Shown here: in pieces, positions 39,935-47,878 of the stretch
How the letters are laid out: every line of letters starts with the position of its first letter
How positions within the stretch are numbered: position 1 is the stretch's first letter
Program-made: the position numbers and the translations under genes
The notes under the pieces: model-generated
What the model was told of the DNA's origin: nothing
What the model saw: the letters and a program-made list of their open reading frames with translations, nothing else
Database searches by the model: none
DNA from: Alphaproteobacteria bacterium
Lineage (GTDB): Bacteria > Pseudomonadota > Alphaproteobacteria > Micropepsales > Micropepsaceae
Reading direction: 5' to 3'
Length of the DNA: 64,000 bases
Assembly: GCA_003158585.1 (NCBI GenBank)
Contig: PMKE01000071.1
Span: forward strand, 81,191 to 145,190

Positions 39935-40795
39935 ATGCAGCCGGTCTTCATCGCCGAAGCCTCCAGCAATCACGGTCGCGATCTGACGCGTGCCCTCGGC
40001 TTTGTCGATGCGGCGGCAGAGGCCGGCTGCGACGCGGTGAAATTCCAGCTTTTCCGCATCGACCGCCTGTTCGCCCCCGAAATCCTCGCCCGCAGCGAGA
40101 AGCATCGTGCCCGTCGCGAATGGGAACTGCCGCTCGAACATCTGGCGCCGATTACCGAACACTGTTCGGAGCGCCGAATACTGTTTTCCTGCACGCCATT
40201 CTATCTGGAAGCCGTTGAGGAGCTTCGGCCCCACGTCGCCTTCTACAAGATCGCCTCCTACGAGCTGCTGTTCGCCGACCTGCTGCGGGCCTGCGCCACC
40301 ACCGGCAAGCCCGTAATGCTCTCGACCGGCATGGCCACGATGGAGGAAATCCTCGAAGCGGTCGCCGTGCTGCGTCAGGCGGGAGCTGCGGACATCACCC
40401 TGCTGCATTGCGTCTCGGCCTATCCGGCGCCCGTCGGCGAAGCCAATCTCTCCGCCATCGCGGCGCTGCGCGAAGCAACCGGCTGCAAGGCCGGCTGGTC
40501 GGATCACACGCGCCGTCCCGCGGTAATCGAACGCGCCGTGCATCGCTGGGGCGCGGAGGCGGTGGAGTTCCATCTCGATCTCGACGGGCACGGCGCCGAA
40601 TACGCCGCGGGACATTGCTGGCTGCCCGGGGAGATCGCGCCGGTCATCGCACGCATCCGCGAATCGTTTTCAGCGGACGGCGCGGGATTCAAGGAACCGC
40701 AACCATCGGAGCGCGAAGATCGCGACTGGCGCGCCGATCCGGCCGACGGCATGCGTCCGTTGCGTCACATCCGTGCCGACTGGGTGCCTGTATGA
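39935..40795 (+). CDS. NeuB-family nonulosonate synthase (PseI/SpsE type), lacking the SAF domain
   Basis: The enzyme condenses PEP with a 6-deoxy aminohexose to give a nine-carbon acid such as pseudaminic or legionaminic acid. Only 286 aa: the TIM barrel is complete, with FIAEASSNHGRDL, GCDAVKFQLFRID, FYKIASYELLFADL, VMLSTGMATMEEI and HCVSAYPAPVGEANL. The C-terminal antifreeze-like SAF domain of typical NeuB proteins is missing. The usual EKHFTLD becomes EFHLDLDGHGAEY. The gene overlaps the SpsF/SpsG fusion by 4 bp (ATGA). Confidence 0.87.
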   Translation: MQPVFIAEASSNHGRDLTRALGFVDAAAEAGCDAVKFQLFRIDRLFAPEILARSEKHRARREWELPLEHLAPITEHCSERRILFSCTPFYLEAVEELRPHVAFYKIASYELLFADLLRACATTGKPVMLSTGMATMEEILEAVAVLRQAGAADITLLHCVSAYPAPVGEANLSAIAALREATGCKAGWSDHTRRPAVIERAVHRWGAEAVEFHLDLDGHGAEYAAGHCWLPGEIAPVIARIRESFSADGAGFKEPQPSEREDRDWRADPADGMRPLRHIRADWVPV

Positions 40796-42555
40796 GGATC
40801 GTCGCCGTCATCCAGGCCCGGATGGGCTCGACGCGTCTGCCCGGCAAGGTGCTGAAGCCCATCGCCGGCAAGCCGCTGCTGTGGCACATCGTCCATCGCC
40901 TGAGGAAATCGCGCCTCATCGAAGAGGTCGCCATTGCCACCAGCGTGGGTCCGCTGGACGACGCCATCGCCGAGTTCGGCCGTCAGAACGGCGTCACCGT
41001 GGTGCGCGGCCCGGAAGACGACGTGCTGGCGCGCTTTGCCCGCGCTGCCGAACTTCTGGATGCCGACATCATCGTGCGGGTGAATGCCGACGCGCCCTTC
41101 ATCGACGCGGATTTCGTCGATCATCTCATCACGGCGATGATCGAGCAGAACTGCGATTACGTGCTGCTGGAGGAGAACGCCCAAACCGCGCATCAGGGCG
41201 TCGATCCCATGACGCGCCGCGCCCTCGACAAGCTGATGATGGATGCCGCGGGCGATCCGGTAGCGCGCGAGCATGTCACGGGCTATTTCAAGCTGCATCC
41301 CGATTTCGTGCCCATCGCCCGCGCCAAGCCCTATCCCAAGCTGGCGCGCGACGCGGGCCGCCTCACCATCGACACGCCCGACGACCTAGCCTTCGTGGAA
41401 GCGGTGCATGCGCGCCTGGAAGCCAAGGCGGGCGAAGCCTCGCTCGCCGATCTTCTTCTGCTGCTCGAAAGGGAACCGGCTTTGCGCGGCATCAACGCCC
41501 ACGTCCGCCAGAAAGAGATCGCCCCGCAAGGCGGCCTCGCCCTGATCCGCTGCGACGGCGGCGGCTCCTACGGCTTCGGACACGTCAAGCGCATGATCGC
41601 CTTGGCGCGCGCCTTGCGCGACGTCCAGGGCATCGGCGCCGTGTTTGCCGTCAACGGCAGCGAAGACGCGCTGCCCGCCATCCGTCAGGCCGGTTTTGCA
41701 GCACATCTTATCGACGGTCCGCATGCGACATTGCCCGGCGTCGAGCCCGATCTGCTGATCCTCGATTGCCGCGACGGCCCCACGCGCGCCGAAGTCGAAG
41801 CCTGGAAGGCGCCGCTCGTCGCGGTGATCGATGATGCTTCCGAGCGGCGCCTCGCCGCCGATTTCGCCTACTACCCGCCGGTACCGCAGACCGAGCGTCT
41901 CGATTGGCAGGGCTCGAATTGCGCCGTTCGCATTGGCTGGGAATGGGCGCTGTTGGGATTGTCGCCGACGGCCGGCCGGCCGCAGTCGCACTCTTCTCTC
42001 CCGACGCTGCTGGTGACGATGGGCGGCAGCGATCCCTTCGGACTGACGCTGCGTGCCGCCAATGCGCTCGCCATGCTCGAACCCGCCTTCCGGGCCCGCT
42101 TCGTCATCGGGCCCGGATTCAAAAACAAGGACCGCATCGCGAAAACAATCGTCTCTCTGCATTCGAACTTCGAGACCATCGAAGGCGCCGACGGGCTGGC
42201 CACCGAATTCGCTTCCTGCGATCTGGCCTTGGCGGCGTTCGGCGTGACGGCCTACGAACTGGCGGCCTTCGGCGTGCCGGCGATCTATCTCTGCATCAGC
42301 GAAGACCACGCACTGTCCGCTTCGGCCTTCGAGCGCGCGGGACTGGGCGTGTCGCTGGGCTTGGCGTCGGGGGCCGGCGACCGGGCGATCGCCAAGGCCG
42401 TGTGGGCGCTGCTCGGCGACAACGAGCGCCGCCATGAAATGCACACCGCCAGTCTGATGACCATCGACGGCAACGCTGCCGCGCACATCGCCGCCGATTT
42501 GGCCGCCGCTCTGTCCGCGAAACGCGAAACTAACCTGGCGAAAGCCGCGAGCTGA
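40792..42555 (+). CDS. Fused cytidylyltransferase (SpsF/PseF-like) and PseG/SpsG-like UDP-sugar hydrolase
   Basis: 587 aa in two parts. Residues 1 to about 235: an SpsF-type nucleotidyltransferase starting MRIVAVIQARMGSTRLPGKV, with DIIVRVNADAPFIDADFVDHL. Residues about 245-580: a PseG/SpsG fold starting LALIRCDGGGSYGFGHVKRM, with LLVTMGGSDPFGLTLRAAN and LALAAFGVTAYELAAFGVPA. In Bacillus spsE-spsF-spsG these are separate neighbours of a NeuB gene; in pseudaminic acid loci they correspond to PseF and PseG. Fusion and 4-bp overlap with neuB support joint work. The 3' end overlaps the next gene by 26 bp, tail to tail. Confidence 0.88.
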   Translation: MRIVAVIQARMGSTRLPGKVLKPIAGKPLLWHIVHRLRKSRLIEEVAIATSVGPLDDAIAEFGRQNGVTVVRGPEDDVLARFARAAELLDADIIVRVNADAPFIDADFVDHLITAMIEQNCDYVLLEENAQTAHQGVDPMTRRALDKLMMDAAGDPVAREHVTGYFKLHPDFVPIARAKPYPKLARDAGRLTIDTPDDLAFVEAVHARLEAKAGEASLADLLLLLEREPALRGINAHVRQKEIAPQGGLALIRCDGGGSYGFGHVKRMIALARALRDVQGIGAVFAVNGSEDALPAIRQAGFAAHLIDGPHATLPGVEPDLLILDCRDGPTRAEVEAWKAPLVAVIDDASERRLAADFAYYPPVPQTERLDWQGSNCAVRIGWEWALLGLSPTAGRPQSHSSLPTLLVTMGGSDPFGLTLRAANALAMLEPAFRARFVIGPGFKNKDRIAKTIVSLHSNFETIEGADGLATEFASCDLALAAFGVTAYELAAFGVPAIYLCISEDHALSASAFERAGLGVSLGLASGAGDRAIAKAVWALLGDNERRHEMHTASLMTIDGNAAAHIAADLAAALSAKRETNLAKAAS

Positions 42556-44044
42556 GAAAACCGCGCACCTGTGCGAAGACGTCGGCCCAGTCGCCGCGCT
42601 GCTTCGGCATGATACAGGCGGCAGACGGCGCGAACGGTTCATAGGTGCAGCCGAAGCTCGTCCAGCTCGTGTCGTAGAGAACCTTGCAGGTGGCGACGCC
42701 CGCCCCGGCGGCCAGCCACGAGACGGCGGTCGGCGCGCTGACCATCACATCGAGCGTCGAGAGCAGCGCCGCCGTGCGGTCGAGTTCGTTCTTCTGATCG
42801 ATGCCTTGCGGCACCACGATGTCGCGTCCGCTCATGGCGGAGAGCGTTGCGATTTCCTCCGGCTTCGCGTCGTATTGCGCGGAGACCACCGTGCCCTGAA
42901 GGTCCCGGATGAAAGAGGCCCAGGCTTCGAGCGGCGCGTATTGCACGGCGCGGCTTCCGCCTGTGGAGCCGCTGCGCCAGCAGATGCCGGTGAGGGGACG
43001 CGGAAGCTCTGCGAACGCCGCGCGCCAGCGTTCCTGCTCCGCGGGATCGGGCTTGAGGTAGGCATGCGGCGCCGGGAATTGATCGAGACTGTTCCGCAAG
43101 AAACGCGGCAGCGTGCCCATCTCCACTGAGGCGTTGGCGCCGCCCGCATTCTGCAGCCAGTCGTAATGGGCGCGAATTTTCCCTTCGTGGTTATCGATGC
43201 GTGAAGGATGCACGGCTATTTTTGGGAACGAACGCGCCAACAAATCCACCAGCCTCGGCTCGCATTCGAGGAGGATGCTGCCCCCTTCCGCCGCGGCGCG
43301 TTCAGCCAGTTCGGGGATCATGCTGGCGAACATGATCTGGTCGCCGACGCCCTGCTCTGCGGTAACGAGAAGCCTGGTGCGCTTCAGGCAGGAGTCGTTC
43401 CAGCGCGGCAGTCCGTGGTCGGCAAGCGGCACCTTTCCGGCAATCTTCAGCCGTGCGGCGTAGTCGCGCCAGCCGCGCCGCAATTCTCCGCGCAGCAGAT
43501 GGAGTACGGCGCGGTTGAGCCGGGCCTGCGCGCTGTCCGGCTCGGACGCCAACGCGCCGCCGTAAAGCGCCAGCGCCTCGTCGTATTCTCCTTCGTCGGC
43601 CACCAGATCGGCGAGATTGACCAGCGCCGCCCCATAGCCCGGCCTGCGTAAGATGGCCTCGCGGTAATGGGCACGGGCGCGTTCCACATCGCCCGTCTCG
43701 CGGTAGACCGAGCCCAGCGTCAGCCACAACTCCGGCGCCTCGGGGTTTCGTGCCAATGCGGGCTTGAGCAACGCTTCCGCCGCCGCGAACTGTCCCTGGG
43801 CCCGCAACAGGTTGGCGAGGTTGACCAGCGGCTCAAGACGACCGGGCTCGATCGCCAGCACCCGGCGATAGAATTCCTCCGCCGGTCCCGCCATGCCGAG
43901 CACGCGCGCCGTGTTGCCGAGGGCGAACAGGGTGCGCGTGTCGTCCGCTTTCAGCGCCAGAGCCTGCTCGAAGGCTTCGATCGCTTGCGCGTGGCGGCCG
44001 TCGGCGGTGAGCTTCAGTCCTTGGGCATAGGGATCGCGGGACAT
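42530..44044 (-). CDS. Second TPR-glycosyltransferase, FlmG/FlbA-like paralogue
   Basis: The 504-aa protein has TPR units over residues 1-200, such as GRHAQAIEAFEQALALKADD, AAEALLKPALARNPEAPEL and YDEALALYGGALASEPDSA. The C-terminal half (TRLLVTAEQGVGDQIMFASM, VVSAQYDAKPEEIATLSAM, DVMVSAPTAVSWLAAGAGV) parallels the FlmG-like protein at 24490. Here, next to the CMP-sugar-forming enzyme, it is a strong candidate for flagellin or FlaEY-like protein glycosyltransferase. Divergent spacing of 106 bp from the FlaEY-like gene holds two CtrA boxes. Confidence 0.82.
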   Translation of the reverse strand: MSRDPYAQGLKLTADGRHAQAIEAFEQALALKADDTRTLFALGNTARVLGMAGPAEEFYRRVLAIEPGRLEPLVNLANLLRAQGQFAAAEALLKPALARNPEAPELWLTLGSVYRETGDVERARAHYREAILRRPGYGAALVNLADLVADEGEYDEALALYGGALASEPDSAQARLNRAVLHLLRGELRRGWRDYAARLKIAGKVPLADHGLPRWNDSCLKRTRLLVTAEQGVGDQIMFASMIPELAERAAAEGGSILLECEPRLVDLLARSFPKIAVHPSRIDNHEGKIRAHYDWLQNAGGANASVEMGTLPRFLRNSLDQFPAPHAYLKPDPAEQERWRAAFAELPRPLTGICWRSGSTGGSRAVQYAPLEAWASFIRDLQGTVVSAQYDAKPEEIATLSAMSGRDIVVPQGIDQKNELDRTAALLSTLDVMVSAPTAVSWLAAGAGVATCKVLYDTSWTSFGCTYEPFAPSAACIMPKQRGDWADVFAQVRGFLSSRLSPG

Positions 44045-44067
44045 CCCCTATTGTCGCGCGCGGGCCG

Positions 44068-44082
44068 TTAAGGCGGCGTTAA
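44068..44082 (+). promoter_or_regulatory. CtrA box 1 upstream of the FlaEY-like gene
   Basis: TTAA, GGCGGCG, TTAA: an exact TTAA-N7-TTAA. It lies 24-38 bp upstream of the TPR-glycosyltransferase start and 68-83 bp upstream of the FlaEY-like start. Confidence 0.7.
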
Positions 44083-44095
44083 GCACGTCGACCTC

Positions 44096-44110
44096 TTAAA
44101 CGCGCCTTAA
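44096..44110 (+). promoter_or_regulatory. CtrA box 2 upstream of the FlaEY-like gene
   Basis: TTAA, ACGCGCC, TTAA: a second exact TTAA-N7-TTAA, 28 bp after the first, 41 bp before the ATG at 44151. Two perfect boxes in 43 bp suggest cell-cycle control. Confidence 0.7.
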
Positions 44111-44150
44111 GTCCATCGGGGCGATACTTCGCGGTTCGCTGCGAGGCTCT

Positions 44151-46910
44151 ATGTCAACGATCGTGGGTTTCGATACGTCGACCCTGCTTAGCTATTATCA
44201 AGCTAAGCTGAGCGCCTCTGCGGCCAATCTATCGAACCGGTCCGCGTCCAACACGACCTCGTCCTCCGCGTCGTCTTCCAAGAAGAGCGCCACTGCCGAC
44301 GACGTCACGCCCTGGAGCGAAACGCAGAAATCGGGCGAAGCGCGCCAGGCCGAGGTGCTCAACCTCACCAATTTCATCGACGAGAGCGACGTGCCGCTCA
44401 CGGCCGGCATCACCGACGATACCGAGACCGAGCAGGACAACCAGAAGCTCTTTGCCCTCTACAAGGCGGTCAACAACCTTTCTTATCTCGCCGTGATGGC
44501 GAAGAGCGACGATACGACCGACGGCCAGCGAGCCGGCTACAACACGCGCTTCCAGGATGGATTGCAGGAAATCGAGGACTACATATCGTCGGAAGAATTC
44601 AACAATTTCACGCTTCAGGCCCAAGAGCCTTCCTCGTCCGTCGTCAGCACGGCAAGTGTGGCGTCTGCGACCTTCGATTACACCGGCACGAACTTGGTGG
44701 ACGGCAACAACGTCTCAAGCGCCGTTCCGGGTCTTTCCGCATCCGGCAACTTCACGATTTCGATCAAGAAGGGCACCGCCACGCAGGATATCGAGATCGA
44801 CCTGTCCCAAGTGCAGGGCGATCTCTCGATCGGCAACGTCGTCAGCTACGTCAACCAGCAGCTCTCCGCGGCGGGCTGCACGACTCGCTTCAAGAAGGTG
44901 CTCACCAGCGGCACCGTGGATGCCGCCACCACCGCGACCAAGGCCAAGCAGGAATACGCCGTCGAAATCGATCCGGGCGGCAGCGAGCAGGTGACGCTAT
45001 CCGCGGCGGCGACCGAGCCGTCGCTCTACGTGGCGGGGATGTCCGGCCTCACCTCTGCGACCGAAGACACGGCCGCGGATTACCAGGGCAAATTGGTGAA
45101 GCTCACCAACCTTTCGGACCCGCAGGCCGAATTCAGCAGGACCGTCAGCCCGACCACCGGCAATACCACCGCAGCGGCGACGGTCGTCGATTCCAGCGGC
45201 AACGTATACATGCTGGGCAACGCCACCGGCGATTTCGGCAGCCAGCTCAATCAGGGCGATCAGGACGCCTATCTGTCGAAATACGATTCTGCCGGCAATC
45301 TGATCTGGACGAAGCTGCTGGGCAGCGCCGGCACGGCCGACGGTGCGTCGATGGCGCTGAACCCGAGCGGCGGCGTTACCATCGTCGGTTCGACCACCGC
45401 CAAACTCTCGACCGGCGCCGTCGCCGACAGCAATCAGGACAGTTTCGCCACCCGGTTCGATGCCGAGGGCAATCTGGTCTGGACGACGCAACTCCAGACC
45501 TTGAACGCCAACGAGACCGCGGCGGTCAGCGTCGATTCCTCGGGCAACGTCTATATCGGCGGACAGACGACCGGCGCGATCGGTTCGGGTCAGACGAAGA
45601 TCGGCGGTGCGGACGCCTATGTCGCCAAACTCGATAACAAGGGCAAGGTTGTCTACGAGAAGCAATTCGGCACCACGGCGGACGACGCCGTATCCGCCAC
45701 GGCGCTGACGGACTCGGGCGACCTCTTGGTGGCTTCGGTTCAGAACGGCCACGCGATCCTCTCCAAATATGCGGGCGGCGACGCCACTCAGGCGGCCGTC
45801 TGGCAGATGGATATGGGAGACCTCCAGTACGGCGGATCCGTCACCGGTTTGGCGGTTTCCGGCGGCCAAATCTACGTTTCCGGCACGACACGGAATACCT
45901 CCCTCAACGCGACGGTGGCGGCTGCCGGCTCCGGCGGCACGGATGCCTTCGTGTTCGCTGCCACGGATAACGGCAGCAGCGTCACCGCGGACCACGTCAG
46001 CTACCTCGGCACCTCGGCGAACGACAAGGGCGGCGCCCTGACGGTCGGCTCCGACGGTACGGTCTATCTGGCCGGAACGACGTCGGGCACGTTTGCAGGC
46101 CAGACGCGCAATGCCTCCGATACCTCCAATATGTTTGTCGCGGCCGTGAGCGGAAGCGGTTCGGTAAACTGGGTCCGCCAATACGGCGGCATGGACGGCC
46201 AGTCGACGGGGCAGGGAATTGCCTTCGATTCCAACGGCGGCAGCGTGCTCGACGCACTGGGCCTGCCGGCCGGCAAGGTCGCCGGACAACAGAATTCAAG
46301 CCTTACTGCGGCCTCCACGCTGCGGGCAGGCGACACCTTCAAGGTCGAGATCGAAGGGGACAGCGGTCGCACCTTCACCATCGCCATCGACAAGGACGAG
46401 ACGCTGAGTTCGCTCGTCACCAAGCTCAATGGCCAGTTCGGCAGCAAGGGCAAGGCCAGCGTCGCCTACGCGTCGAACGGCGCATCGCTCAAGATAGAGG
46501 TCAGCGCGGGGGTGACCGCAAAACTCATCTCCGGGCCCGATGACACCGATGCCCTCGGACGGCTGGGGATCGAGGCACAGACGCTGTCCAAAGAATCCAG
46601 CAGCGGCACTACGTCTTCCGCTTCGTCTTCTTCCTCTACGACTTCGATCAAGGATTCGTATGCGCTCGGTTTCACGGGCCTCGGGCTGGACATTTCGACA
46701 ACCACGGGTGCCGGCGCGGCGCGCGCCCAGCTTCTGAACGTGCTGAGCTCCATCCAGAAAATCTACCAATCCTCGAATTCGACCACGTCATCCTCCACCG
46801 GCACGTCGAGCACTTCGAGCGGAACGGCGTCTGCCTATACGCAGTCGCAGATTTCGAGCTATTCGCTGGCCCTCAGCATTCTGGGCGGCACTTCCAGCAC
46901 CAGCGCTTAG
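44151..46910 (+). CDS. Large FlaEY-like flagellar-associated protein with SBBP-type repeats
   Basis: 919 aa, no signal peptide. N-terminal 150 residues: Ser/Thr-rich, starting MSTIVGFDTSTLLSYYQAKL, then a helical part with YNTRFQDGLQEIEDYISSEE. Middle: beta-propeller-like SBBP repeats of about 50 residues (GNVYMLGNATGDF, GNVYIGGQTTGAI, GTVYLAGTTSGTFAG) with DAYLSKYDSAGNLIWTKLLG-type partners. C-terminal 250 residues: DTFKVEIEGDSGRTFTIAID and a helical flagellin-like tail ending in Ser/Thr-rich blocks. This layout recalls the Caulobacter FlaEY protein, a regulator or modifier of flagellin; that name is from memory of the family. Many Ser/Thr suggest glycosylation. Confidence 0.7.
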   Translation: MSTIVGFDTSTLLSYYQAKLSASAANLSNRSASNTTSSSASSSKKSATADDVTPWSETQKSGEARQAEVLNLTNFIDESDVPLTAGITDDTETEQDNQKLFALYKAVNNLSYLAVMAKSDDTTDGQRAGYNTRFQDGLQEIEDYISSEEFNNFTLQAQEPSSSVVSTASVASATFDYTGTNLVDGNNVSSAVPGLSASGNFTISIKKGTATQDIEIDLSQVQGDLSIGNVVSYVNQQLSAAGCTTRFKKVLTSGTVDAATTATKAKQEYAVEIDPGGSEQVTLSAAATEPSLYVAGMSGLTSATEDTAADYQGKLVKLTNLSDPQAEFSRTVSPTTGNTTAAATVVDSSGNVYMLGNATGDFGSQLNQGDQDAYLSKYDSAGNLIWTKLLGSAGTADGASMALNPSGGVTIVGSTTAKLSTGAVADSNQDSFATRFDAEGNLVWTTQLQTLNANETAAVSVDSSGNVYIGGQTTGAIGSGQTKIGGADAYVAKLDNKGKVVYEKQFGTTADDAVSATALTDSGDLLVASVQNGHAILSKYAGGDATQAAVWQMDMGDLQYGGSVTGLAVSGGQIYVSGTTRNTSLNATVAAAGSGGTDAFVFAATDNGSSVTADHVSYLGTSANDKGGALTVGSDGTVYLAGTTSGTFAGQTRNASDTSNMFVAAVSGSGSVNWVRQYGGMDGQSTGQGIAFDSNGGSVLDALGLPAGKVAGQQNSSLTAASTLRAGDTFKVEIEGDSGRTFTIAIDKDETLSSLVTKLNGQFGSKGKASVAYASNGASLKIEVSAGVTAKLISGPDDTDALGRLGIEAQTLSKESSSGTTSSASSSSSTTSIKDSYALGFTGLGLDISTTTGAGAARAQLLNVLSSIQKIYQSSNSTTSSSTGTSSTSSGTASAYTQSQISSYSLALSILGGTSSTSA

Positions 46911-46940
46911 AATCGATTCTCCATTTGAATCATCCCCATC

Positions 46941-47122
46941 TGTCATCCCGGACGCGCCGCAGGCGCGATCCGGAACCCACTTTCAAGCAAACACCTGTGA
47001 ATGAGTGGTTCCCGGCTCTGCGCGTTGCTATGCAACGCTTCCGCCTTCGCTGAAGCTACGGCGGACTTGGTCTGACTCCCAACCCGCCGAAGCCTTGGCG
47101 CAGGCGGGTGGCCGGGATGACA
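46941..47122. repeat. Intergenic repeat family B, copy 2 (complete, expanded)
   Basis: Starts TGTCATCCCGGACGCG and ends GTGGCCGGGATGACA. It shares AACCCACTTTC/GAGTGGTTCCCGGCTCTGCGCG with copy 1 but has an extra internal stretch of about 50 bp. It lies between the convergent FlaEY-like and flbY genes. Confidence 0.8.
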
Positions 47123-47153
47123 TGAAAGCGGTTTGGCGTGGAATGCTGTTTCG

Positions 47154-47570
47154 TCAGACGACGCTGTTGTAGACCATCGCGCCCACGGGGCGGGGATGCA
47201 CGGCGGGGCCGTAGGTGCGCAAGGGCGCACGGACGCGCTCCACCTCGTCGGCCACGGCCTTGACGATGCCTTCGCTGGCGCGGCGCATGCGCGTCAGGAG
47301 GCGCGCGTGCAGGGCGAGCACCTCGCGGAACTTACCCGTCACGGTGACGAATTTCCGGCGCAGTTCCACCGGCGCCGACTTGGCGCGCTGCGGATCGAGG
47401 TTCGCCGCTTCGCGGCTGTAGGTGAGGGTGAGGCGCTGGATTTCCGGGTCCAGGGTGCGCATTTCCTTCGGCCGTCCCGCCTGCAACGCCGCGATATCGT
47501 CTTCGATGGCGAGGATCAGGCGCTCTGCCATGGCGATCAGAAGCTCGATCTTCTGGGTGTCGGGCGTCAC
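47154..47570 (-). CDS. flbY: FlbY-like flagellar protein
   Basis: The 138-aa helical protein (KIELLIAMAERLILAIEDDI, LRRKFVTVTGKFREVLALHARLLTRM) follows flgI and flgJ in an overlapping operon, the position of Caulobacter flbY. The long amphipathic helices suit a FlgN-like chaperone or adaptor in flagellar assembly; that role is inferred. The start ATG at 47570 overlaps the flgJ stop by 4 bp. Symbol based on context and helical profile. Confidence 0.75.
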   Translation of the reverse strand: MTPDTQKIELLIAMAERLILAIEDDIAALQAGRPKEMRTLDPEIQRLTLTYSREAANLDPQRAKSAPVELRRKFVTVTGKFREVLALHARLLTRMRRASEGIVKAVADEVERVRAPLRTYGPAVHPRPVGAMVYNSVV

Positions 47571-47878
47571 GGACGGCTTTCCTGCGTGGTGAGAAGCTGG
47601 CGCGTGACGGCGTCGGCGAGGCCGATGCCGCCCTGGGAGGCGATCTGCTTGCCGTATTCGTCCATCATCAGGGAGCGGAACATCGCTTCGCCCTGGCCGC
47701 CGCCGAAGGGTCCGTCGGTCGAGATGCCGTCGAACATCTGGTTCAGCATCTGGGAAAGGAAAACGCTTTCGAAATCCTGCGCCGCTTTCTTGGCCGCGGC
47801 GGCATTGGTGGTGGCCTGCGGCGCCTGGACCGGCGTCGAGCGTGCAAGGCTCATCGCGGTCTGGATGTCCGGGGTCAT
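47567..47878 (-). CDS. flgJ: FlgJ-like rod-binding protein, rod domain only
   Basis: The 103-aa protein is the N-terminal rod-binding domain of FlgJ: AAKKAAQDFESVFLSQMLNQMF and GQGEAMFRSLMMDEYGKQIASQGGIGLADAV. It lacks the muramidase domain of enterobacterial FlgJ, as is usual in alphaproteobacteria. The track merges it into a 512-aa ORF (47567-49105); the true start is ATG 47878, overlapping the flgI stop by 4 bp. Confidence 0.9.
   Translation of the reverse strand: MTPDIQTAMSLARSTPVQAPQATTNAAAAKKAAQDFESVFLSQMLNQMFDGISTDGPFGGGQGEAMFRSLMMDEYGKQIASQGGIGLADAVTRQLLTTQESRP

Noticed and set aside
39029-40615. 528-aa extension of the sulfotransferase
   Set aside because: The first 250 residues are antisense to the NeuB-family gene and the PAPS loop should be near the N-terminus.
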